DNA from: JADGGM01 sp035277485
GTDB lineage: Bacteria > Gemmatimonadota > Gemmatimonadetes > Gemmatimonadales > Gemmatimonadaceae
Direction of reading: 5' to 3'
Length of the DNA: 64,000 nt
Assembly (NCBI GenBank): GCA_035277485.1
Contig: DATEKK010000109.1
Coordinates: forward strand, 1 to 64,000
Shown here piece after piece: positions 31,068 to 39,335 of this stretch (the first letter of the stretch is position 1; each line of letters opens with the position of its first letter). The notes under the pieces are model-generated. The model was not told the origin of the DNA. It worked only from the letters and a program-made list of their open reading frames with translations, and searched no databases. The position numbers and the translations under genes are program-made.

Positions 31068-33238
31068 TCACGCGCGACCGATCCGAAGGCGCATCGCGCC
31101 GGGAGTTTCTGAAGATGCTGGGGGGCGGACTCTTGGTGGTGCTCGTGACGCGCGACGCCCTGGCGGCGCCGGCGATCGGTGCCCGCCTAACGGAAGGGGC
31201 GCCGGGCGCGCCGCAGATCCCGGAAGACGTGGCCGCGTGGCTGCACATCGATCAGGACGGCGCCGTGACCGTGTTCACGGGCAAAGTCGAATTCGGCCAG
31301 GGTATTCGCACATCGCTCGCGCAGGAAATTGCAGAAGAGCTGCGCGTCCCGCTGTCGTCGGTCCGGCTCGTCATGGGCGACACGATGCTCACGCCGTTCG
31401 ACATGGGCACCTTCGGCAGCCGCTCGACGCCGCAGATGGGAACGCAGCTCCGCAAGGTGGGCGCGACGGCGCGCGAACGCCTCGTGGCGCTGGCCGCGGA
31501 GCGCTGGCACGTGGATCCCGGCAGCCTAACGACGGCCGATGGGCGGGTCTCCGATCCGCACGCGCACCGGTCTCTGCGCTACGGCGAGCTCACCGCCGGC
31601 CGCACGATCACCGCCACGGTGACCGACGACGTGGTGCTCACGCCGAAGGCGCACTGGACCGTCGCCGGCACGTCGGCGCCGCGCGTCGGGGCGCGCGACC
31701 TCGTCACGGGTCGGCATCAGTACACGTCCGACATGCGCGTGCCGGACGTGCAATATGCGAAGATCCTCCGCGCGCCGTCGATCGGCGCCACGCTGGCGTC
31801 GCTCGATGCGAGTGCCGCGCAGGCGATCCCCGGCGTCGTGGTCACGCGCGACGGCGATTTTGCGGGCGTCACGGCGCCGTCGGCGCCGGCCGCCGCCAAG
31901 GCGTTAGGCACGCTGCGCGCGACGTGGACGCCGGCACCGGGCGCGGCGCCGTCGTCGCGCGACATCTACGACTACATTCGCCACACGCCGGCGCCGGAGG
32001 CCGGCGCCGGACACGAAGGCGGATCGACGGAGCCGTTCGTGCGCGGCGACGCGACCGCGGCGTTAGGCGCCGCGCCGCACCGCCTCACGCAGTCGTACAC
32101 GGTGGCGTACATCGCGCACGTTCCGCTCGAGCCGCGCGCCGCGCTCGCCCAATTCACGCACGAGGCCGGCGGCTATCGCCTAACGGTATGGACCGGTACG
32201 CAACGGCCGTTCGCCGTGCGCGATCAGGTCGCCCAGGCGGTTGGGATGCCAAATGACCGCGTTCGCGTGATCGTGCCCGACACGGGTTCGGGCTACGGCG
32301 GCAAGCACACCGGCGAGGCGGCGGTCGAGGCCGCGCGGCTCGCGCAGAAAATCGGCCGGCCCGTCAAGCTCGTGTGGACGCGCGAAGAAGAGTTCCGTTG
32401 GGCGTACTTCCGCCCGGTCGGCGTCATCGACGTCGATGCGGGCGTCGATGCCAACGGCATCATCACCGCGTGGAGCTTCGACAACTACAACTCGGGCCCG
32501 GCAGCCATCCGGCCGTGGTACGCCATCGCGAACCAACGGGTCACGTTCCATCCATCCGTATCGCCGTTGCGGCAGGGCTCGTATCGCGCGCTCGCGGCCA
32601 CGGCCAATCATTTCGCGCGCGAATCGCACGTGAGCGAGCTTGCGCACATGGTGGACATGGACCCGGTCGCGTTCCGGCTCAAGAACATCGACGATCCGCG
32701 CCTGCGCGACGTGGTGCAGAAAGCCGCCGACAAATTCGGTTGGCCCGGCACGAGTCATGAGGCCGGCCGCGGAGTGGGCATAGCATGCGGCTTCGAGAAG
32801 GGTGGCTATGTCGCCACGTGTGCCGAAGTCTCCGTGGATCACGGCTCCGGCGACGTGCACATCGCGCGCGCGGTCACCGCGTTCGACTGCGGCGCAATCG
32901 TCAACCCCGATGGGTTGCGAAACCAGATTTCCGGTGCGTTGGTGCAGGGCATTGGCGGTGCGCTCTTCGAGGCCATCGAATTCGACCACGGCGTGATTCG
33001 CAACGCACACCTCGCGGACTATCGCGTGCCGCGCTTCAGCGATGTGCCCGCGATCGATGTGGTGCTGGTCGACCGGCCCGACGAACCGTCGATGGGCGCG
33101 GGCGAAGCGCCGATCATGGCGCTCGCGCCCGCGGTGGCCGCGGCAATTTTCGAGGCGACGGGTGTTCGGATCCGCGCGCTGCCCATGGCGCCGACAGGCA
33201 TCAAGCTGGCCGCCGCATCGGGCACCGGCTCTCGTTAG
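31064..33238 (+). CDS. Molybdopterin-binding subunit of a Tat-exported hydroxylase (IorB-like)
   Basis: The 724-residue subunit begins with a Tat signal (SRREFLKMLGGGLLVVL). It carries the family features: GKVEFGQGIRTSLAQEIAEEL, GSGYGGKHTGEAA, and PSMGAGEAPIMALAPAVA near the C-terminus with the catalytic Glu (GAGEAP). Together with the 2Fe-2S subunit, which lacks a signal and may be exported as a complex, it should hydroxylate an aldehyde or N-heterocycle in the periplasm. It lies between mntR and the sigma-factor module, with no cofactor-maturation gene adjacent. Substrate unknown. Confidence 0.9.
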   Translation: MITRDRSEGASRREFLKMLGGGLLVVLVTRDALAAPAIGARLTEGAPGAPQIPEDVAAWLHIDQDGAVTVFTGKVEFGQGIRTSLAQEIAEELRVPLSSVRLVMGDTMLTPFDMGTFGSRSTPQMGTQLRKVGATARERLVALAAERWHVDPGSLTTADGRVSDPHAHRSLRYGELTAGRTITATVTDDVVLTPKAHWTVAGTSAPRVGARDLVTGRHQYTSDMRVPDVQYAKILRAPSIGATLASLDASAAQAIPGVVVTRDGDFAGVTAPSAPAAAKALGTLRATWTPAPGAAPSSRDIYDYIRHTPAPEAGAGHEGGSTEPFVRGDATAALGAAPHRLTQSYTVAYIAHVPLEPRAALAQFTHEAGGYRLTVWTGTQRPFAVRDQVAQAVGMPNDRVRVIVPDTGSGYGGKHTGEAAVEAARLAQKIGRPVKLVWTREEEFRWAYFRPVGVIDVDAGVDANGIITAWSFDNYNSGPAAIRPWYAIANQRVTFHPSVSPLRQGSYRALAATANHFARESHVSELAHMVDMDPVAFRLKNIDDPRLRDVVQKAADKFGWPGTSHEAGRGVGIACGFEKGGYVATCAEVSVDHGSGDVHIARAVTAFDCGAIVNPDGLRNQISGALVQGIGGALFEAIEFDHGVIRNAHLADYRVPRFSDVPAIDVVLVDRPDEPSMGAGEAPIMALAPAVAAAIFEATGVRIRALPMAPTGIKLAAASGTGSR

Positions 33239-33262
33239 CCTTCCGCTACAGACCGAGTCCGT

Positions 33263-33721
33263 TCACGGTGCGCGCGCGCCGCTGTCGAGCCGGAACCGGC
33301 GGCCGCGCCGGTGCTGCTGCCTGAGCGACTTGAATTGCTCGCGCTGCTCGGGCGTCAGCACACTGTCGATCTGCGCCTGCGTCGCGCCGATGAGCGAGCG
33401 GATCTGCGGCATCGTCTCCTTGCGGATCGAATCCAGCACCGCCATCCGGCGCTGCATGATTGTGTCGATGCGCGCTTGCTGATCGGGGGTCAGGTGGAGC
33501 GCGTCCGCGAACTGCTTGCGCACGCGCGCGCGCGCGCTGTCTGCGTTAGGCCCGTCGCGCATGACGAACGCTCCGAACGGGCGGCGCGGCCGCCGCAAGA
33601 CCGCGCGGTCGAGTCCGATCCCGACGAGTATTCCGGCGATGAGTGTCACGCACACCACCACCGCCGCCATCGCCCGCGGCGAGAACCCGCCGTCGGGTCG
33701 ATCCCCGCGCGGACCCGTCAT
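33263..33721 (-). CDS. Membrane-anchored Spy/CpxP-like protein
   Basis: The 152-residue product has one N-terminal membrane helix (AMAAVVVCVTLIAGILVGIGLD) and a helical periplasmic domain of the LTxxQ type: LHLTPDQQARIDTIMQRR, then VLTPEQREQFKSLRQQ. ATG 33721 overlaps the anti-sigma stop (ATGA). Spy/CpxP/CnrX-like proteins sense or buffer envelope or metal stress. As third gene after an ECF sigma and an anti-sigma gene it resembles the CnrYXH/ZraP type of sensor layout. Confidence 0.8.
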   Translation of the reverse strand: MTGPRGDRPDGGFSPRAMAAVVVCVTLIAGILVGIGLDRAVLRRPRRPFGAFVMRDGPNADSARARVRKQFADALHLTPDQQARIDTIMQRRMAVLDSIRKETMPQIRSLIGATQAQIDSVLTPEQREQFKSLRQQHRRGRRFRLDSGARAP

Positions 33722-34107
33722 TGCGCGAGCACCTCCGCGGCGAACGACGCCGGCGTAGGCTGGCCGGTCATCGACGCCGCGACATCCTGATCCGACGCCG
33801 CGCCGGTCACGGCCTCGATCAACGTGCCGCCTGCTTCGACCGGCTCGGTGGTCGAGCGATCGAGCGCGATCAACGCGACCGCCGCGATGGCTGCCGCCAC
33901 GGCCAGCGGGATCGCCGCCCGCGTCCAGAGCGCGGCGTGCTCCCACCAGCGCCGCTGCGCCGCGACGACGCGCCTGCCTAACGCAGCGTCGTGGATGCGC
34001 CGCGCCAGCGCCTCCCAGTCCACCTCATCGTACGGCGGTCGTCCCGCCGCGCGCTCGAGCCGCGCCGCGAGCTCGGGCTCGAGCTCGCCCTCAAACTCGT
34101 CACTCAT
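33718..34107 (-). CDS. Anti-sigma factor-like membrane protein
   Basis: The 129-residue product has a cytoplasmic acidic N-terminal part (EFEGELEPELAARLERAAG, VDWEALARRIHDAAL), one membrane helix (about 62-84) and a short periplasmic tail. This is the topology of ECF anti-sigma factors, without the zinc H-x3-C-x2-C motif. It overlaps the sigma gene by 8 nt and the Spy-like gene by 4 nt, so the three are coupled. It probably holds the sigma factor until an envelope signal is received. Confidence 0.75.
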   Translation of the reverse strand: MSDEFEGELEPELAARLERAAGRPPYDEVDWEALARRIHDAALGRRVVAAQRRWWEHAALWTRAAIPLAVAAAIAAVALIALDRSTTEPVEAGGTLIEAVTGAASDQDVAASMTGQPTPASFAAEVLAQ

Positions 34108-34708
34108 GGGTCCCTTCTCCGCGCAACGGCGCGAGCGCTTTTCTGAGCGCGTGCCGCGCCATGTGGAGGTGCCACCGCACCGTCCCTTGTGATACGCCTA
34201 ACATTGCCGCGATCTCGACGCCCGACATTCCATCGATGTCCGCCAATTCGATGATCAATCGCTGCCGCTGGGACAATCCCGCGAGCGCCGCCTGGAACCG
34301 CTCGCGAATTTCCGTGCGCTCGTACATCCCGGCCGGCGACGGCTCCGCCGCCTCCAACGTGTCCGCCGGCATCGCCTCCGTACGACGAATCGCGCGCGCC
34401 TTCCGTGCGTTGAGCCCGCGGTTCACCACGATGCGGAAAAACCACGGGCCGAACGGCCGCGACAGATCGAACGATGCGATGCGCTCAAGCGCCGTCAGAA
34501 ACGCATCCTGTACCAGATCCTCGGCGTCCTCGCGATGGCCTAACACACGATACGCGACCGCGAATGCGCGGCGCAGGTAGCGGCGCACGACCACATCGAA
34601 CGCTGCCACGTCCCCGCGCTGCACCCGCGCGAGAATCGCCGCTTCTTCGGCGAAGGTGCGCTCGCTCTCCGACGGCTCAGCGGCGCTCGATTCCACCAGC
34701 GCGCTCAC
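34100..34708 (-). CDS. ECF-family RNA polymerase sigma factor
   Basis: The 202-residue sigma factor has region 2 (FDVVVRRYLRRAFAVAYRVLGHREDAEDLVQDAFLTAL in pattern, about 35-75; RPFGPWFFRIVVNRGLNARKAR) and region 4 (GLSQRQRLIIELADIDGMSGVEIAAMLGVSQGTVRWHLHMARHALRKAL, about 140-190). It heads a leftward operon with an anti-sigma and Spy-like protein. Its -35/-10 targets are not obvious by eye in the window. Confidence 0.92.
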   Translation of the reverse strand: MSALVESSAAEPSESERTFAEEAAILARVQRGDVAAFDVVVRRYLRRAFAVAYRVLGHREDAEDLVQDAFLTALERIASFDLSRPFGPWFFRIVVNRGLNARKARAIRRTEAMPADTLEAAEPSPAGMYERTEIRERFQAALAGLSQRQRLIIELADIDGMSGVEIAAMLGVSQGTVRWHLHMARHALRKALAPLRGEGTHE

Positions 34709-34753
34709 ACCGCTCTCGATACGATACCCGCTGGCGAGCCAGACCGTTGGGCG

Positions 34754-35290
34754 TCAGGGACCGTTGTCGCCACCCATGCGCGAGCGCATCTGTTCGTCGC
34801 GCTTGGCTTCGTCGGCGCGAATCTTCGCCACGTTGTCGTCGAACGTGGGCTGTTGATCCGACGTCAACAGACCGCGCGCTTCCGTGAGCTCCTGGTCGCG
34901 CAACTGTCGCGCTCCGCTGCGCAGCGATTTGGCGGAATCCGGATCGGCGCCGTTCTGCATGAGCGTATACAACGCGCGGCCGTAATCGCCGAGCTGCGGG
35001 CGATACGCCTTCTCGATTTTGTCGAGTGTGTCCTTCTGCGCGTCTTGGAGCTTGATGTCTTTGAGCGCAGGCTTGAGCGCCGCCATGTCCTCGAAGCGCC
35101 TCTGCATGTCGCCTTCTGACATCTGGCGACGCCCGCCGGGGCGGCCGCCTCCCATGCCGCGTCGTCCCATGCCGCCCATTCCACCCATGCCGCCGCCGCC
35201 GGGATATCCTTGCGCAGCGACGACGCCCGGCCCGAAGGCAAGCGCGGCTGCGGCGACACTCGCGAGTGTCAGCAGGGTCATCCGTCGCAT
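34754..35290 (-). CDS. Periplasmic Gly/Met-rich Spy-like protein
   Basis: The 178-residue product has a signal peptide (ending GVVAAQG), a Gly/Met/Arg low-complexity stretch (GGGGMGGMGGMGRRGMGGG, about 29-48) and a helical LTxxQ-like domain (LKPALKDIKLQDAQKDTLDKIEKAYRP, LLTSDQQPTFDDNVAKIRADE). It resembles Spy/CpxP chaperones. It lies 45 bp upstream of the sigma gene on the same strand and may be the first gene of that operon or its target. Confidence 0.75.
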   Translation of the reverse strand: MRRMTLLTLASVAAAALAFGPGVVAAQGYPGGGGMGGMGGMGRRGMGGGRPGGRRQMSEGDMQRRFEDMAALKPALKDIKLQDAQKDTLDKIEKAYRPQLGDYGRALYTLMQNGADPDSAKSLRSGARQLRDQELTEARGLLTSDQQPTFDDNVAKIRADEAKRDEQMRSRMGGDNGP

Positions 35291-35515
35291 CGATCATCTC
35301 CATCTCGAGCCATCGTGGCGACGCGTGTGCGTCGCGGTGAGCACGCATGATACATACACCGAACGCGATGAACTCGTTGGGTGCGGCGTGCACGGTTGAC
35401 ACCCCTCGGAGCCCGGGTTATGCTGCGCGCCGGCGCACCGGGGCGGCGCGCCGATCGGCCCCTTCGCTCACTCCCGGGCGATGGGGCCGTTCTGTTGACG
35501 GGACGGTTGGTCGCG

Positions 35516-38251
35516 ATGCCGATGACGTCGCTGCGCCCCGGGGCGCGTGGTGCACAATGGACGGATCAGGCGCTCGAGCTGCTGCGCCTGCGCCCGGGTA
35601 GTCGCGCGTCCAACGATCCGGGCGCCGCCGGCGTGAGCGATCCGCGCGCACAGGCGCTGTTCGTGTACGCGGGCGCGACCACCGTCGCCGTGCTCGAGCG
35701 TCTCGACACCACGCGCCACGGCCTAACGACAGCCGCCGCCGAGCAGCGCCGGGACGAGATCGGGCTCAACGAGATCGCGCACGAGAAGGAGCCGGCGTGG
35801 TACGTCCAACTGATCCACGCCTTCATCAATCCGTTCATCGGCGTGCTCGCCGTACTCGGCGTCGTCTCGTATCTCACCGGCGATGTCAAAGCCGTCATCG
35901 TGATCTCCGTGATGGTCACGATCAGCGCGCTGCTGCGCTTCGTGCAGGAGTTCCGGTCTAACCGCGCGGCGCTCGCGCTCAAGGCCATGGTGCGCACGAG
36001 CGCCACCGTTGAACGCACCGATGATCCATCCGAGGACGATCCATCGCCGCGCGCTCGGCGCCGCGAGGTGCCCATCGAGGAGCTCGTTCCCGGCGACGTG
36101 ATCGCACTCTCGGCCGGCGACATGGTGCCCGCCGACGTGCGTTTCCTGTCGGCCAAGGATCTGTTCGTCAGTCAATCGGCGCTCACCGGCGAGGCCGTGC
36201 CCGTCGAGAAAGGCGACGCGCCGCTCGACGTTGCGTCCGGCAGCATCACGTTAGGCGAGCTCCGCAACATCGGCTTCCTCGGTACGTCGGTCGTGAGCGG
36301 CACCGCCGCCGCGGTCGTCGTCGCCACCGGCGATCGCACGTACTTCGGCGCCATGGCCAGGAGTCTCATCGGCCGACGGCCCGTCACGTCCTTCGACATC
36401 GGCGTGAACAAGGTGAGCTGGCTGCTCATCCGGTTCATGCTCGTCATGGTGCCGATCGTCTTCGTGATCAACGGCGTGTCCAAAGGCGATTGGCTGCAGG
36501 CGTTCCTCTTCGGCGTGGCGGTGGCCGTCGGCCTCACGCCGGAGATGCTGCCGATGATCGTCACCGCGAACCTCGCCAAGGGCGCGGTCGTGATGGCGCG
36601 GCACAAGACGATCGTGAAACGGCTCAACGCTATCCAGAATTTCGGCGCGATGGATGTCCTGTGCACCGACAAGACGGGCACGCTCACGCAGGACCGCATC
36701 ATCCTCGAGCGCCACCTCAACGTCGTCGGCGAAGACGACGAGTCGGTGCTCGCGCTCGCGTATCTGAACAGCACGTATCAGACGGGACTGCGCAGCCTGC
36801 TCGACCGCGCGGTGCTCGAGCACAAGGATCTGAGCGAAGAGCTTCGCGTGGAGCGTGATTTCCGTTTGGTCGACGAGATTCCCTGGGACTTCGCGCGGAA
36901 GCGCATGTCCGTCGTCGTCGAGCAACGGCAGACCGCGCACGTGCTCATCTGCAAGGGGGCGGTGGAAGAGATCCTCGCGGTGTGCACGCACGTGCGCGAC
37001 GAAGACGTGGTCACACCGCTCACGCCTAACGCAAGCGATGGCGCGGTCGACCTCGCTCGAGAGCTCAACGAGGATGGGCTGCGCGTGGTCGCCGTCGCCT
37101 ATCGCGAGTTCCCGGTATGCGACCGCGCCTACACCGTGAGCGACGAGTCGTCCCTGGTGCTCGCCGGCTTCATCGGCTTCCTGGATCCTCCGAAGGAGAC
37201 CGCGGGCCCCGCCCTCACTGCGTTGCGCGACCACGGCGTCGCCGTGAAGATCCTCACCGGCGACAACGACGTCATTGCGCGCAAGGTGTGCCACGACGTG
37301 GGCCTCGAGCCCGGCGACATTGCGTTAGGCGCGAACGTGGAGCGCCTGTCGGATGACGAGCTGGCGGACCTCGCCGCGCGCACCACGATTTTCGCCAAGC
37401 TCACGCCCACGCAGAAAACGCGCATCGTCGGCGCGCTGCGGAGTCGCGGCCACACCGTCGGATTCTTAGGCGACGGCATCAACGACGCGGGCGCGCTGCG
37501 CGAAGCGGATGTCGGCATCTCCGTCGACTCGGCCGTGGACATCGCAAAGGAATACGCGGACATCATCTTGCTCGAGAAGAGCCTGATGGTGCTCGAGGAA
37601 GGCGTGCTCGAGGGTCGCAAGACCTTCGGCAACATCATGAAGTACATCAAAATGACGGCGAGCTCGAACTTCGGAAACGTGTTCAGCGTCCTCATCGCGA
37701 GCGCGTTCCTGCCGTTCCTGCCCATGCTGCCGATTCAACTGCTCATCCAGAACCTGCTCTACGACATCTCGCAGATCTCCATCCCATTCGACGACATGGA
37801 CGCCGAATACCTCGAGCGCCCGCGCATCTGGAAGGCGGACGACATCGGCCGGTTCATGGTGTACATCGGCCCCATCAGCTCCATCTTCGACGTCGCGACG
37901 TTTCTCATCATGTGGTACGTATTCAAGGCGAACGCCGTGAGCCACCAGGCGCTGTTCCAGTCGGCGTGGTTCGTCGAGGGCCTCCTGTCGCAAACACTCA
38001 TTGTACACATGATCCGCACGGCGAAAGTGCCGTTCCTGCAAAGCAGGGCCGCGTGGCCGGTGCTCGCGCTCACCGCCACTATCATGGTGATCGGCATTGC
38101 GCTCCCGTTCATCACGTTAGGCGAACGCGTCGGCCTCACGCCGCTGCCGGGCACCTACTTCCTCTGGCTGCTCGGCATCCTGCTGTCGTACGGGTTGCTG
38201 ACGCAGGTCGTGAAGAACCGGTACATTCGCCGCTTCCACGCCTGGCTGTAG
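35516..38251 (+). CDS. mgtA: Mg2+-importing P-type ATPase (P3B)
   Basis: The 911-residue ATPase has the phosphorylation motif DKTGTLT (Asp385), TGEAVPVEK in the actuator domain, LTGDNDVIARKVC and FLGDGINDAGALREADVGISVDSAVDIAKEYADIILLEKSL (about 650-690), with ten membrane helices. NLLYDISQISIPFDDMD in the sixth-to-seventh helix region is typical of MgtA/MgtB. The length fits E. coli MgtA if translation starts at ATG 35516; in-frame starts lie upstream to 35381. No leader or Mg riboswitch is obvious. Confidence 0.92.
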   Translation: MPMTSLRPGARGAQWTDQALELLRLRPGSRASNDPGAAGVSDPRAQALFVYAGATTVAVLERLDTTRHGLTTAAAEQRRDEIGLNEIAHEKEPAWYVQLIHAFINPFIGVLAVLGVVSYLTGDVKAVIVISVMVTISALLRFVQEFRSNRAALALKAMVRTSATVERTDDPSEDDPSPRARRREVPIEELVPGDVIALSAGDMVPADVRFLSAKDLFVSQSALTGEAVPVEKGDAPLDVASGSITLGELRNIGFLGTSVVSGTAAAVVVATGDRTYFGAMARSLIGRRPVTSFDIGVNKVSWLLIRFMLVMVPIVFVINGVSKGDWLQAFLFGVAVAVGLTPEMLPMIVTANLAKGAVVMARHKTIVKRLNAIQNFGAMDVLCTDKTGTLTQDRIILERHLNVVGEDDESVLALAYLNSTYQTGLRSLLDRAVLEHKDLSEELRVERDFRLVDEIPWDFARKRMSVVVEQRQTAHVLICKGAVEEILAVCTHVRDEDVVTPLTPNASDGAVDLARELNEDGLRVVAVAYREFPVCDRAYTVSDESSLVLAGFIGFLDPPKETAGPALTALRDHGVAVKILTGDNDVIARKVCHDVGLEPGDIALGANVERLSDDELADLAARTTIFAKLTPTQKTRIVGALRSRGHTVGFLGDGINDAGALREADVGISVDSAVDIAKEYADIILLEKSLMVLEEGVLEGRKTFGNIMKYIKMTASSNFGNVFSVLIASAFLPFLPMLPIQLLIQNLLYDISQISIPFDDMDAEYLERPRIWKADDIGRFMVYIGPISSIFDVATFLIMWYVFKANAVSHQALFQSAWFVEGLLSQTLIVHMIRTAKVPFLQSRAAWPVLALTATIMVIGIALPFITLGERVGLTPLPGTYFLWLLGILLSYGLLTQVVKNRYIRRFHAWL

Positions 38252-38254
38252 CCC

Positions 38255-39307
38255 ATGCGATTCGCTTCCATGATTCAGGCCGTCGACGCGCACGCGTGCG
38301 GCGAACCCGGTCGAGTGATCGTCGGCGGTGTGCTCGACGTGCCGGGCGCATCGATGTTCGAGAAGATGTGCCATCTGCGCGACCACGCCGATGCGCTCCG
38401 ACTCCGCATGCTGCGCGAGCCGCGCGGCTATCCCGCGGCCAATTGCAACCTCATCCTGCCGCCAACGCATCCAGAGGCCGATGCGGGCTTCGTGATCATG
38501 GAGCACGTCGAGTATCCCGGCATGTCGGGCTCCAACACGATCTGCGTGACGACGGTGCTGCTCGAGACGGGCATGGTAGCCATGCGCGAGCCGGTGACCG
38601 AGCTCACGCTCGAGACGCCCGCGGGTCTCGTGCGCGTGCGCGCGGACTGCGCGAACGGCAAGGTGCAGCGCGTCACGTTCCGCAACGTGCCGGCGTTCGC
38701 CGTCCATCTCGACGCGCCGGTGGAGGTGCCGCACCTGGGAACCGTTTCGGTAGACGTCGCGTACGGCGGGATGTTCTACGTTATCGCCGATGCGGCACGG
38801 TTGGGCCTCCGCCTAACGCCGGACGAGGGCCGCGATATCGTGCGGGTGGGTGAGATGATCAAGGCGGCCGCGCGCGAGCAGCTGGCGGTGGTTCATCCGG
38901 AGCAGCCCGGGTTTTCGGGCATCACGATCGCGCAACTGTCCGGCGCACCGGCCTCGCCCAACGCGCACGCGCGCAACGCCGTTGTCGTGTCCACCGGGAC
39001 GCTCGACTGGGACCGTCCCGCCACGTGGACCGGAGCGATAGACCGCTCGCCGTGCGGCACGGGCACCTGCGCGAAGATGGCGACGCTGCACGCGCGTGGC
39101 CTCCTGCCGCTTGATCGCGATTTCCACCACGAGGGCGTGTTAGGCACCGTGTTCACCGGGCGCCTCGTGGCGGAAACGACGGTCGGGCCGTACCGCGCCG
39201 TGGTGCCCAGCTTGAGCGGCCAGGGCTGGATCACGGGGTTCAGCTCGTATGTCGTGGATCCCACCGATCCGTTTCCCGAGGGCTTCACGGTCGGCGACAT
39301 CTGGTAG
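38255..39307 (+). CDS. Proline racemase-family enzyme, probable hydroxyproline epimerase/dehydratase
   Basis: The 350-residue protein matches the proline racemase/4-hydroxyproline epimerase/trans-3-hydroxy-L-proline dehydratase family (start MIQAVDAHACGEPGRVIVGG; end IDRSPCGTGTCAKMATLHARG). The second catalytic Cys is present (SPCGTGT), but at the first catalytic position the motif reads GMSGSNT, with Ser instead of the Cys of MCGH. Ser/Cys members are known to act as epimerase and/or 3-hydroxyproline dehydratase rather than proline racemase. It starts 3 bp after mgtA, though no functional link is evident. Confidence 0.88.
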   Translation: MRFASMIQAVDAHACGEPGRVIVGGVLDVPGASMFEKMCHLRDHADALRLRMLREPRGYPAANCNLILPPTHPEADAGFVIMEHVEYPGMSGSNTICVTTVLLETGMVAMREPVTELTLETPAGLVRVRADCANGKVQRVTFRNVPAFAVHLDAPVEVPHLGTVSVDVAYGGMFYVIADAARLGLRLTPDEGRDIVRVGEMIKAAAREQLAVVHPEQPGFSGITIAQLSGAPASPNAHARNAVVVSTGTLDWDRPATWTGAIDRSPCGTGTCAKMATLHARGLLPLDRDFHHEGVLGTVFTGRLVAETTVGPYRAVVPSLSGQGWITGFSSYVVDPTDPFPEGFTVGDIW

Positions 39308-39335
39308 CGCCGCCAGGCCGCGCGACGAGTCAGCG

